This document shows positions 17,417 to 25,986 of a stretch of DNA of 64,000 nt, piece by piece. The translations under genes and the position numbers were made by a program. This DNA is from Permianibacter sp046297695 (GTDB taxonomy: Bacteria; Pseudomonadota; Gammaproteobacteria; Enterobacterales; Permianibacteraceae): positions 1 through 64,000 of the forward strand of contig JBKBHF010000021.1 in the NCBI GenBank assembly GCA_046297695.1, written 5' to 3'. Position 1 is the first letter of the stretch. Each line of letters opens with the position of its first letter. The notes under the pieces are model-generated. The model was not told where the DNA came from and did not search any database. It saw only the letters and a list, made by a program, of their open reading frames with translations.

Positions 17417-18352
17417 TCAGCAGTGACAGGTCGACTCGTCGAGCACCGCATCCCAGTACGGGTTGTCGCCGAACACTTCCAGGAAATAATCGATCGCCGC
17501 TTTCACTTTCGCCGGCAGATGCTTGCGGTGCGGGTACAGCGCGTAAATGCCTTCCGGCCGGTGCGTCCAGTCGCTGAACAGGCACTTGAGCCGACCGGCG
17601 GCCAAATCATCGGCGACGCAGAAACTCGGCATCCGGGCGACGCCCTGGCCGGCCAGCACCGCTTCGCGCATGCCCATCAGAAAGTTGCTGCGGAACGGCC
17701 CCGACACATACACCGATTCGGCGCGGCCGTGACCGACGAAATCCCAGCGGCCACCGACCGCGCACGATGACAGCAGGCACGGATGCTTCTGCAGATCGGC
17801 CGGCGTCAGCGGCGCGCCATTGCGGGCGATGTAGTCCGGACTCGCGACGATGACATTGCGCGAGGTGGTCAGCCGGCGCGCGATCAGGCTGGAGTCGGCC
17901 GGCTCGCCGACTTCGAGCGCGAGATCGAAGGCATCGGCGACCATGTCGAGCTGGCCGTCGACAAACACCAGCTCGACTTCCACTTCCGGGTAGCGGTGCT
18001 GAAAGCTCGGCAACACCTTGGCGACCTGGGCAAGGCCAAAGGACAGCGGCACCCCGAGCCGCAGCGTGCCGCGCGGCGCCGACTGCAATTGGCCCAGATG
18101 CTGCTCGGCCTCTTCGGCCTGAGTGACCACTTGCTTGCAGTAAGCATGGAAGGCGATGCCGGCCTCGGTCGGCGTCAGCTTGCGGGTGGTGCGGTTCAGC
18201 AGCCGCACCCCGAGGTGGCTTTCCAGCCGGGCCACGGCCTTGGATACCGCCGCCTTGGACAAATCCAGATCCCGGGCCGCAGTCGAAAAACCGGACGATT
18301 CGACAACCCGGGCAAAGACGGCCATGTCGGCCAGCCGTTCGGTCAATGCCAT
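17417..18352 (-). CDS. LysR family transcriptional regulator (CrgA-like)
   Basis: 311 residues with an N-terminal winged helix-turn-helix (LADMAVFARVVESSGFSTAA, LDLSKAAVSKAVARLESHLG) and a C-terminal effector-binding domain. SKAAVSKAVARLE and LGVRLLNRTTRKLTPTEAG are typical of the CrgA subgroup. The effector is unknown. It lies upstream of the EamA gene on the same strand and is divergent from a small ORF at 18597. The ~240 bp gap between them contains an AT-richer patch near 18445-18480 that may hold its operator. Confidence 0.85.
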   Translation of the reverse strand: MALTERLADMAVFARVVESSGFSTAARDLDLSKAAVSKAVARLESHLGVRLLNRTTRKLTPTEAGIAFHAYCKQVVTQAEEAEQHLGQLQSAPRGTLRLGVPLSFGLAQVAKVLPSFQHRYPEVEVELVFVDGQLDMVADAFDLALEVGEPADSSLIARRLTTSRNVIVASPDYIARNGAPLTPADLQKHPCLLSSCAVGGRWDFVGHGRAESVYVSGPFRSNFLMGMREAVLAGQGVARMPSFCVADDLAAGRLKCLFSDWTHRPEGIYALYPHRKHLPAKVKAAIDYFLEVFGDNPYWDAVLDESTCHC

Positions 18353-18596
18353 CGCGCTTGCTCCCAGGGGCGCCTTCGCCCCATTGCTGATGGGAGCAGA
18401 GCTTACGCCGCTCCTGTCGCGCGATCAGCATCCATTTGGAAACAGTGCTGTGAATATCAGATGGATTATCTATTAATCGAACCAGATTCAGACTGTGCTC
18501 GCTGTCCTGTCGGCCGCCACGCCGGCCCCGCTTCCCCCACGGTTCGCCGTGGCCCGCCGCGCAGGACCGCGCCCCTTCGAGGAAAGGAGAGATGCC

Positions 18597-18785
18597 ATGA
18601 AACGGTTTACCCCATCGCTTTGGACCAGCCTGTCACGCGTTGCCATCGGTCAGCTGGCCAGCCACGGCTACCTGTCACCGACCCAGGCCGATCGCTGGTC
18701 GCCGGCCACGGCGGCGAGTTCGGCGCCGGCGCCGCTGCGGGCGCCACGACTCGCCGCCTGTGCCCGCGCGGCCTGCTGCGCCTGA
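18597..18785 (+). CDS. Small protein of unknown function (62 residues)
   Basis: A short ORF with a very strong ribosome-binding site (GGAAAGGAGAG, 5-6 nt before ATG 18597). The N-terminal half MKRFTPSLWTSLSRVAIG then QLASHGYLSPTQADRW looks like a folded or amphipathic segment. The C-terminal half is Ala/Pro/Arg-rich and ends ARAACCA. No family recognised. It is divergent from the LysR gene and ~145 bp upstream of the hybrid kinase. It may be a LysR-controlled small protein or peptide. The ribosome-binding site is the main support. Confidence 0.5.
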   Translation: MKRFTPSLWTSLSRVAIGQLASHGYLSPTQADRWSPATAASSAPAPLRAPRLAACARAACCA

Positions 18786-18931
18786 ATGTCGATTGACGAC
18801 CACGGCCAGCCGGAACCGGTCCGGCACGCCATGACGGGTCCGGACGTGACTGGCCCGGAAATGCCAGCGCATCGGCCGGTGCGCTGGTACTCACTGCCGG
18901 TATCAGCTATTCCTTTGTCTATGGCATTGGC

Positions 18932-21900
18932 ATGGCAGGCAGCTCCGCGTTGCCGGGACTTCCCGTGGCGTCAGAACCGGTTCGACTCAGTTTTCGCAGC
19001 CAGCAACTCCTGATTGCCGCGGCGGCGCTGCTGATCGGCATGCTCAGCGCTGTCGTGATCAACCGTTCGGTGGTCAGCGAGCGCGCCGCCGCGCTGCAGG
19101 ACCGGCTCGACAGCCTGAACGCCCGCATCGCGGTACAGACCACCCAAGGCCGCATCACCGGCGCCGTCGAGGCGCTGGCACGCGCCAGTGCCCGCTTGCG
19201 TGACAGCGCACTCGGCGACGTCGGTCCGGACGATCCAGAAAGCCTGCGCGTGCTGCGCGGCTTGGCCCGGCAAACCGGCGCCCAGAACACCTTCGTGATG
19301 AACGCCGACGGCGTGATCGTCGCGTATCACATCGACAGCGGCAAATCCGGCACCGGCCGCAAACTCGATCAGCGCCCCTACTATCAGCTGGCCATCAACG
19401 GCCAGACCAATCTTTATCCGGCGCTCGGCACCAACACCGGCGAGCGCGGCATTTATGTCGCGGCGCCGATCTTCGATGACAGCCGCATCGTCGGCGTGCT
19501 GGTCAACAAAATCGATTTCGCCGTCGTCGATGCAGTGTTGCAACGCGAGAATCTCCCGCTCGCGGTGCTGACGCCGGAGCGGGTGATCTTTGCCAGCAAC
19601 CGGCCGGAGTGGCAATTTGCCGTGCTCGGCACCGCCACCGATCGCGAGCGCGCCGCCAGCGAATTCCGTTACGGCAATTATTTCCGTGAACGCCAACCGA
19701 CTCTGTACCAACCGGATGCCGATCAACAACTGTTGATCGGCCGTCAACGTTACCAGCTGCACGCGGCCACACTGGATTGGCAAGACCGCAACGGTCACTG
19801 GCAACTGCTGGCCTTCACCGAGCCCAACTACGGCTGGAGCCTGAGCCATCAAGTGCTGAGCGGCGTGCTGCCGCTGCTGCTGGTCGCGCTCGCCGGTTCG
19901 TGGTGGCTGAGCCGCCAGCGCCACCTCGGTTTGCGCCTGCGTTATGAAGCGCGCTTGCGCACCCTGTCACGCGTGGTTGAGCAAAGCCCGCTGGCGATTT
20001 TCATCACCGATGCCGACGGCGTGCTCAGCTATATCAATCCGCACTTCCGGCAACTGATCGGTCTCGACGAGGAAACGCTGCCGAGCACACCAATTGCCGA
20101 ACTGATGCGCAGCCCGGCGCTCGCCGAGCAGATGCAGATGGTGGTTGCCGAGCGCCAGCGCTGGCGCACCGAACTGCTACTGCATCGCACCGACGGCCAG
20201 CAATTCTGGGCCGACATTGCCCTCGCCACGCTCACCGACGACGACGGCGAGGTGCACCAGTTCATCGGCCTGTTCAACGACATCACCGCCCGCAAGGATC
20301 TGGAAGCCGAACTGCGCCACTACAGCCAGGTGGCCGAAGCCAGCCGCCAGCAACTGATCGACATGACCACCGAATTGCCGCTGACCGTGTTCCAGTACCG
20401 GCGCGCCGAGCATGGCCCGGTCGGCTATGTCTTTGTCGCGGAAAACGTACAGAACACCCTCGGCGTCAGTGCCGCCGACATCCGCGCCGACTGGAACAAC
20501 CGTTGGCGCAACGTGCTGCCGGACGACCGCGACCAGCTGATGCCGCTGGTACAGCGCGCCATTGAAAACGGCGAGGACACCGAGCTGCACATGCGGGTCA
20601 AGGTCAACGACGAGATCCGCTGGATCTACAACCGCTCGGTCGTCAAACGCCAGCCCGATGGCAGCATGGTCTGGAACGGCTTCTGGATGGACGAAACGCT
20701 GGAGCACGAGCAAGGCGAGGCCCTGCAGCACGCCAAGGAGCTGGCCGAATCGGCGACCAATGCCAAATCGATGTTCCTGGCCAACATGAGCCACGAAATC
20801 CGCACGCCGATGAATGCCATCATCGGCCTGTCGCACTTGCTGCTGAAAACCGAGCTGCAGCCGCGTCAGCGCGATTACCTGGAAAAAATTCAGGCATCCA
20901 GCCAGCACTTGCTCGGCGTCATCAACGATGTGCTTGATTTTTCCAAGATCGAATCCGGCCACTTCCATATCGACGAGGTTGAGTTCGAGCTGGAGCGGGT
21001 GCTCGACACCGTGGCCAACCTGGTCGCGGAAAAAGCCGCGCTGAAAGGCCTCGAATTCATTTTCGATGTCGACCCGCAGCTGCCGCACACCCTGGTTGGC
21101 GATCCGCTGCGGCTCGGCCAGATCCTGATCAACTACGCCAGCAACGCCGTCAAGTTCACCGAACAGGGCGATGTCACCGTCATCGTCCGGCAGCAACGCG
21201 ATGACGGCGAACGGCTGCAACTGTATTGCGCGGTGCGCGACACCGGCATCGGTCTCGACAACGAGCAGAAAGCCAAGCTGTTCCAGTCGTTCCAGCAGGC
21301 CGACAGCTCGACCACGCGCAAGTACGGCGGCACTGGCCTCGGCCTCGCCATCTCGCGCAAGCTGGCCGAGCTGATGGGCGGTGAAGTCGGCGTCGAGAGC
21401 ACGCGGGGCAAAGGCAGCACGTTCTGGTTCACCGCCAATGTCGGCAAGGGCGCGCACCTGCGTCACAACCTGCTGCCGCAACCGGATCTGCGCGGCCGCC
21501 GCGTGCTGGTGGTCGACGATCACCCGAATGCCCGGCAGGTGCTCAGCGAACTGCTGCGCAGCATGAGTTTCCGCTGCGACGAGGTCGGCAGTGGCGCCGA
21601 CGCGCTGCAACGCATTCAAGCAGCTGACGCCTCCGGCGCGCCGTTCGATATCGTGTTTCTCGATTGGAAAATGCCGGTGATGGACGGCATCGGCACCGCG
21701 CGCCGGCTGCAGCATTTGCCACTGCGCAAACCGCCTGCCATCGTCATGGTGACTGCGTACGGCCGCGAAGAAGTGTACCGCGATGCCGAGCACGCCGGCA
21801 TCACCGATGTGCTGGTCAAACCGGTACACGCCTCGCTGTTGTTCGATACCGCCATTCGCACGCTGAGCCCGGCCGCGGCCAATCGACTCACACGCGAACG

Positions 21901-23008
21901 CAGCCCGGCGCCGCCGCGGACCACGCCCAGCAACGACAACGACGCGCTCGCCGGTCTGGCCGGCGCGCGCATCCTGCTGGTCGAAGACAATGAGCTGAAT
22001 CAGGATGTCGCCTGCGGCCTGCTCGCCGATCTGAATGTCAGCGTAACGGTTGCCGACAACGGCGAAAAAGCACTGGAACTGCTGGCCCGGCAGCCGTTCG
22101 ATCTGGTGCTGATGGACATGCAGATGCCGGTGATGGACGGCCTCACCGCCACCCGCACACTGCGCGCCGATGCGCGCTTTGCCACGCTGCCGGTGATCGC
22201 GATGACGGCAAACGCGCTCGCCGGCGATCGCGAGCGCTGCCTCGATGCCGGCATGAACGATCACCTGGGCAAACCGATCGATCCCGATCGCTTGTTCGAT
22301 GCACTGCTCCGCTGGTTGCCGAACCGCGCAGCCGGCAAAACCAGCGCGCCAGCGCTTGCACCGGCAGTGAACACGCCACGCAACGCTGCACCACTGCCGG
22401 CCGGCCTGCCAATCATTGCCGGCCTCGACATGCAACAAGGCCTGCGCCGCAGCCTGAACAAAGTGCCGGCGTATCGGCAGCTGCTGGAAAAATTTGTCGA
22501 GCACCAACGCGACAGCGCCGCCGCACTCGAGCGCGCCTTCGCAAGCTCGGACTATGCGCTGGCCGAGCGACTCGCCCACACCGACAAATCGGTGGCCGGC
22601 AATATCGGCGCCGATACCGTCGCCGCCGCCGCCGGCGAACTGGAACAGATGGCAAGGGAACAAGTGCCCGCCGCCATCTGGCGGCCGGCGTTGCAGCACT
22701 ACCGCGACGTGCTGTCGGCGTTACTGGATGCGTTGCGGCAACAGTTGCCGCAGTGGCACGACGAAACACCGGCCACAGCCAACCGCGAGCCAGCCGGCGC
22801 GCCCGACGATGCGGCACTCACCGCCCTGCTGCTGCATCTGCGCGAAGGCGACAGCGAGGCGCAGGAGCAGTTTGGGCACATGCGCGACGCCCTGCGGCGC
22901 TGGCTCGGTCCAGAGAGGTTCGTGCCGCTCGCCCGCGCGATTGACGACTATGATTTCGATAACGCCGCCCAGCTGTTGCAGGTCGCCATGCGCCGGCCCC
23001 GGCCGTAA
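18932..23008 (+). CDS. Cache-domain hybrid histidine kinase with two receivers and HPt
   Basis: Large membrane sensor kinase of 1358 residues. TM1 is at about 26-46, a periplasmic Cache-type sensor spans ~47-305 (FVMNADGVIVAYHIDSGKSG), and TM2 is at about 308-328. Two PAS regions lie at about 345-590. HisKA follows (NMSHEIRTPMNAIIG, His near 620), then HATPase (GTGLGLAISRKL), receiver 1 (Asp ~911, FLDWKMPVMDG), receiver 2 (Asp ~1062, LMDMQMPVMDG) and an HPt domain (LAHTDKSVAGNIG, His ~1216). The full phosphorelay is therefore in one chain. The HD-GYP response regulator starting 42 bp downstream is the likely output. The start codon lacks a strong ribosome-binding site. Confidence 0.92.
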   Translation: MAGSSALPGLPVASEPVRLSFRSQQLLIAAAALLIGMLSAVVINRSVVSERAAALQDRLDSLNARIAVQTTQGRITGAVEALARASARLRDSALGDVGPDDPESLRVLRGLARQTGAQNTFVMNADGVIVAYHIDSGKSGTGRKLDQRPYYQLAINGQTNLYPALGTNTGERGIYVAAPIFDDSRIVGVLVNKIDFAVVDAVLQRENLPLAVLTPERVIFASNRPEWQFAVLGTATDRERAASEFRYGNYFRERQPTLYQPDADQQLLIGRQRYQLHAATLDWQDRNGHWQLLAFTEPNYGWSLSHQVLSGVLPLLLVALAGSWWLSRQRHLGLRLRYEARLRTLSRVVEQSPLAIFITDADGVLSYINPHFRQLIGLDEETLPSTPIAELMRSPALAEQMQMVVAERQRWRTELLLHRTDGQQFWADIALATLTDDDGEVHQFIGLFNDITARKDLEAELRHYSQVAEASRQQLIDMTTELPLTVFQYRRAEHGPVGYVFVAENVQNTLGVSAADIRADWNNRWRNVLPDDRDQLMPLVQRAIENGEDTELHMRVKVNDEIRWIYNRSVVKRQPDGSMVWNGFWMDETLEHEQGEALQHAKELAESATNAKSMFLANMSHEIRTPMNAIIGLSHLLLKTELQPRQRDYLEKIQASSQHLLGVINDVLDFSKIESGHFHIDEVEFELERVLDTVANLVAEKAALKGLEFIFDVDPQLPHTLVGDPLRLGQILINYASNAVKFTEQGDVTVIVRQQRDDGERLQLYCAVRDTGIGLDNEQKAKLFQSFQQADSSTTRKYGGTGLGLAISRKLAELMGGEVGVESTRGKGSTFWFTANVGKGAHLRHNLLPQPDLRGRRVLVVDDHPNARQVLSELLRSMSFRCDEVGSGADALQRIQAADASGAPFDIVFLDWKMPVMDGIGTARRLQHLPLRKPPAIVMVTAYGREEVYRDAEHAGITDVLVKPVHASLLFDTAIRTLSPAAANRLTRERSPAPPRTTPSNDNDALAGLAGARILLVEDNELNQDVACGLLADLNVSVTVADNGEKALELLARQPFDLVLMDMQMPVMDGLTATRTLRADARFATLPVIAMTANALAGDRERCLDAGMNDHLGKPIDPDRLFDALLRWLPNRAAGKTSAPALAPAVNTPRNAAPLPAGLPIIAGLDMQQGLRRSLNKVPAYRQLLEKFVEHQRDSAAALERAFASSDYALAERLAHTDKSVAGNIGADTVAAAAGELEQMAREQVPAAIWRPALQHYRDVLSALLDALRQQLPQWHDETPATANREPAGAPDDAALTALLLHLREGDSEAQEQFGHMRDALRRWLGPERFVPLARAIDDYDFDNAAQLLQVAMRRPRP

Positions 23009-23050
23009 CCATCAGCGCCCGGCACGGCCACCACGCCTCAGGATCATCGC

Positions 23051-24190
23051 ATGACCATGGACGCCCCGGAATCACGCCATAGCGCCTCGCTGCCGCCAAC
23101 ACCGCTGCTGAGCAAGCCGGTGATTCTGGTGGTCGACGACACGCCGGACAACCTGACACTGATGAGCGGGCTGCTGCGCGACCGTTACAAAGTCAAAGTC
23201 GCCAACAGCGGTGCCAAGGCGCTGCAGCTGGTGCGCGACCAGCAGCCGGATCTGATTCTGCTCGACATCATGATGCCGGACATGGACGGCTACGCCGTGA
23301 TCCGCGAACTGAAAGCGCTGCCGAACGCGCGCCACATTCCGGTGATTTTTCTGACCGCCAAATCGGAAATCGAAGACGAGCGCTTCGGTCTGGAACTCGG
23401 CGCGGTCGATTACATCACCAAACCGATCAGTCCACCGGTGGTGCTCGCCCGCGTGCACACCCACCTGCAATTGAAACTCGCCGCCGATTTTCTGCGCGAC
23501 CAGAACAGTTACCTTGAGGCCGAAGTCGCCCGCCGCACCGGTGAAGTGCAAGCCATTCAGGACGTCACCATCATGGCCATGGCGTCGCTGGCCGAAACCC
23601 GCGACAACGACACCGGCTTTCACATCCGCCGCACCCAGCACTATGTCCGCGTGCTGGCCGAAGCGCTGCGCAAACTGCCGAAGTACCAAGACATCCTGAC
23701 CGACAAAGTCATCGAGCTGCTGTTCAAATCGGCGCCGTTGCACGACATCGGCAAAGTCGGCATACCGGATAGCATCCTGCTGAAACCCGGCAAACTCACC
23801 GACGAAGAATTCCAGCAGATGAAAACGCACACCCTGCTGGGGGTCCAAGCCATCGAACGGGCCGAACAGGAACTGGGCATGCCAGTCGAATTCCTGCACT
23901 ACGCCAAGGAAATTGCCCGCTCCCATCAAGAAAAATGGAACGGCAGCGGTTACCCGGACGGCCTCGCCGGCGATGCCATTCCGCTGTCCGCCCGCTTGAT
24001 GGCACTCGCCGATGTCTACGATGCGCTGATCTCCGCGCGCGTCTACAAACCCGCGTATCCGCACCAACAGGCCCGCGAGATGATCGTGGCCGAACGCGGC
24101 CGTCACTTTGATCCCGACGTGGTCGATGCGTTTCTCGCCCAGGAAGAACAATTCCTCGCCATCGCCCAGCGCTGGGCCGATGAACCCTGA
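23051..24190 (+). CDS. Response regulator with HD-GYP phosphodiesterase domain
   Basis: 379 residues: a receiver with phospho-Asp about residue 72 (LILLDIMMPDMDG), a helical linker (NSYLEAEVARRTGEVQ), then an HD-GYP domain with HD at 231-232 (LHDIGKVGIP) and HQEKWNGSGYPDGL at about 292-305. Predicted to degrade c-di-GMP on phosphorylation. It is encoded just downstream of the Cache hybrid kinase, whose HPt domain probably phosphorylates it. The same kinase/HD-GYP pairing occurs at 9.4-12.7 kb. Start may be ATG 23051 or the ATG two codons later. Confidence 0.92.
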   Translation: MTMDAPESRHSASLPPTPLLSKPVILVVDDTPDNLTLMSGLLRDRYKVKVANSGAKALQLVRDQQPDLILLDIMMPDMDGYAVIRELKALPNARHIPVIFLTAKSEIEDERFGLELGAVDYITKPISPPVVLARVHTHLQLKLAADFLRDQNSYLEAEVARRTGEVQAIQDVTIMAMASLAETRDNDTGFHIRRTQHYVRVLAEALRKLPKYQDILTDKVIELLFKSAPLHDIGKVGIPDSILLKPGKLTDEEFQQMKTHTLLGVQAIERAEQELGMPVEFLHYAKEIARSHQEKWNGSGYPDGLAGDAIPLSARLMALADVYDALISARVYKPAYPHQQAREMIVAERGRHFDPDVVDAFLAQEEQFLAIAQRWADEP

Positions 24191-24281
24191 GCGATCGATT
24201 ACCCGCGTCGCACCACGAGCCGGCGAGTGACGGTGACACGAAACTGAGGTTGGTTGGAAGGTCTGAACAAGTTGGAACGTA

Positions 24282-24349
24282 GTCATACCGGCGAAAGCCG
24301 GTATCCATTTTCTTCGGTAAAAATGGGTCCCGGCTTTCGCCGGGACGAC
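24282..24349. repeat. REP-like interspersed palindromic repeat
   Basis: Two 27-nt arms (24282-24308 and 24323-24349) are imperfect inverted copies of each other. Each contains its own palindrome (CCGGCGAAAGCCGG; CCCGGCTTTCGCCGGG). This matches the widespread bacterial intergenic class built around GTCAT-CCGGCGAAAGCCGG-ATCCA. The ~490 bp between the HD-GYP and DJ-1 genes holds this repeat, a small hairpin at about 24430-24449, and the repeat at 24551; no gene is seen there. Confidence 0.75.
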
Positions 24350-24550
24350 AGCGTGTTCGCTACTCCGGACGTAATCAGAGCACCGCTAAATGCTCCATTC
24401 TCAGCCCCTCGAGGGGCGAGACGGGAATTAACGTAGCCCTGCTACGTTCCGTCGCAGCGCCACAAACCAGCGACTGGCCGCGGCACGGAGCGTGGATTGC
24501 AGAGAGGGGTAACTAACGAAGCACAAGTCAGGCAAGTGCACCTTTCTGAG

Positions 24551-24599
24551 CCCCTCTCCCCTTGTGGGAGAGGGGTTGGGGAGAGGGGTTGGGGAGAGG
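24551..24599. repeat. Purine/pyrimidine-strand hairpin and direct repeats
   Basis: CCCCTCTCCC pairs with GGGAGAGGGG across a short loop. The right arm is then repeated directly as GAGAGGGGTTGGGG units. This is a common form of intergenic repeat in proteobacteria. No coding function is seen. Confidence 0.6.
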
Positions 24600-24682
24600 C
24601 GGCCACAACCAAGCAGCCCCGTCAGCCTCACAACAAAAATGCAGACAACGAGAACCACCATCCCGAGCCGCAAGGAGCGCCC

Positions 24683-25363
24683 ATGAAACCGCAACACATC
24701 CTGTTTGTCGTCACCAGCGCCAGCCGCATGACCAACGGCAAAGCCACCGGCCTCTGGGCCGAAGAATTCACCGTACCCTACCTGCTCTGCCGCAGCGCCG
24801 GCCTGCGCATCACTGTCGCCAGCGCCGCCGGTGGCAGCGCCCCGCTCGATCCGCGCAGCGCGGCGGAACTTGATCAACACCCCGACTGGCAACCGGCGCT
24901 GGCGGCGCTCGGCCACACCGAGCCGCTTAACAAGACTCACGCCGACCCGTTCGATGCGCTGTTCATTCCCGGTGGTCATGGCTGCATGTTCGATCTCGCG
25001 CACAGTGCTGCCATGGCCCGCCTGCTGCGCGAATTCCGCCAGCAACAAAAGTTTATCGCCGCCGTCTGCCACGGCCCGGCCGCCTTCATCGAAGCGCGCG
25101 ACGAACACGGCATTCCGCTCGTACACAACCGCAAACTCACCGCCTTCAGCAACGCCGAAGAAGACGCCGTCGGCCTCACCTCCGCCATGCCTTTCCTGCT
25201 CGAAACCGAATTGCGCCAACACGGCGCCCATTTTGTTGCCGCCGACAACTTCACCGAACACGCGATACGGGATGAATGGCTGATCACCGGCCAAAACCCG
25301 GCGTCCAGCGCCGCCGCGGCGAAGCTGCTGCTACAAGCACTGGGGCGGAAAGAGATGGCATAG
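24683..25363 (+). CDS. DJ-1/PfpI family protein (Hsp31-like)
   Basis: 226 residues of the type 1 glutamine-amidotransferase-like fold. The nucleophile elbow AAVCHGPAAF places Cys at about 129 and His at 130. An N-terminal Glu pair lies in GLWAEEFTVPY, and IPGGHGCMFDL is typical of the Hsp31/YDR533C group. Such proteins act as glyoxalases, deglycases or chaperones; which applies here is unclear. AAGGAG lies 6 nt before ATG 24683. Upstream open frame is repeat-derived and not part of the protein. The cassette array begins just downstream. Confidence 0.88.
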   Translation: MKPQHILFVVTSASRMTNGKATGLWAEEFTVPYLLCRSAGLRITVASAAGGSAPLDPRSAAELDQHPDWQPALAALGHTEPLNKTHADPFDALFIPGGHGCMFDLAHSAAMARLLREFRQQQKFIAAVCHGPAAFIEARDEHGIPLVHNRKLTAFSNAEEDAVGLTSAMPFLLETELRQHGAHFVAADNFTEHAIRDEWLITGQNPASSAAAAKLLLQALGRKEMA

Positions 25364-25459
25364 CCCGGAACAAGCGCAGAGGGTTCCGGGGAAGTTTGTC
25401 GACTTGTTAAACTCCCGGGTCATGCGAAGCTTGACCCGGGCTACGTTTGCTTTGCGAAC

Positions 25460-25810
25460 CTACAAAGGCGGTGGGAGTTGCCCCGATTCATCTATGGGAA
25501 CCGCCTCCCATCTGATGACTTTCCCCTTGGGTAGCTCAACGGGTGCCCCCGTAAGAATGCTCTCTGCAAAAGCAGAAACTACATGCTCGTCTACGCTACG
25601 AGTCAGCAACGTCTGTTCGTCGAGTGGGCGATACCAGATACCTCCAAGATGATGCCAAGACTTCGTACCAACATGAATCGGGTAGAAGGCACCAATTGGA
25701 CGCCCACCGTCTTGAGCTCTGTTGCCGTAAACCCTCTGTATGGCAACGGTTAGCGGGTAGATGACGTTGTGGATATCGCGCCGATGTTCGGGAATTGGGC
25801 GGAATGGCAT
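25460..25810 (-). CDS. Cassette-encoded hypothetical protein (116 residues)
   Basis: Compact, soluble-looking protein starting MPFRPIPEHRRDIHNVIYPL, with GAFYPIHVGTKSWHHLGGIW in the middle and no signal peptide or membrane segment. No family recognised. GGAG lies 8 nt before the ATG. The start is 28 bp downstream of a complete attC core, so this is the second cassette of the array. After its stop the attC is reduced to a half-site next to a CCCGGGTCA/TGACCCGGG hairpin. An accessory role such as toxin, antitoxin or defence is possible but unsupported. Confidence 0.7.
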   Translation of the reverse strand: MPFRPIPEHRRDIHNVIYPLTVAIQRVYGNRAQDGGRPIGAFYPIHVGTKSWHHLGGIWYRPLDEQTLLTRSVDEHVVSAFAESILTGAPVELPKGKVIRWEAVPIDESGQLPPPL

Positions 25811-25837
25811 GTGATACTCCGTAGCGTTGAACGAGAT

Positions 25838-25914
25838 GCCTAACGTTTGGTGAAGGGGCCGGCTTTAGCCGGCCCCGTTTGCGCGAAGCGCACGACTTGA
25901 ACCACTTGTTAGAC
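25838..25914 (-). other. attC recombination site (77 bp)
   Basis: On the minus strand the site runs from GTCTAAC (RYYYAAC core) to GTTAGGC (GTTRRRY core). The next inner boxes pair as AAGTGGTTCAAG against CTTCACCAAAC with one unpaired base, the extrahelical-base feature of attC. The centre holds two hairpins, GCGCTTCGCGC and a GGGGCCGGC/GCCGGCCCC stem. Cores, asymmetry and length all fit attC, and gene starts follow on the expected side. Confidence 0.8.
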
Positions 25915-25986
25915 GGCAGACATCGAGCTGAACACAGGTGATTAATAGGAGAATCGATCTAGGAACTCGAGTGAGTTGACATATTT

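Noticed and set aside
18786..19013. Short ORF between the small protein and the hybrid kinase
   Set aside because: It overlaps the kinase start in another frame with no ribosome-binding site or recognisable content.
20177..22699. Long antisense open frame (about 840 codons) opposite the Cache kinase
   Set aside because: High GC and codon bias in the kinase gene create long stop-free antisense frames. The kinase frame has full domain content; the antisense has none.
24497..24682. N-terminal extension of the DJ-1 protein
   Set aside because: It is encoded by repeat sequence. A good ribosome-binding site precedes ATG 24683.
25404..25652. Plus-strand ORF opposite the 116-residue cassette gene
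   Set aside because: No ribosome-binding site, and it is antisense to a gene with a good site and attC-consistent orientation.
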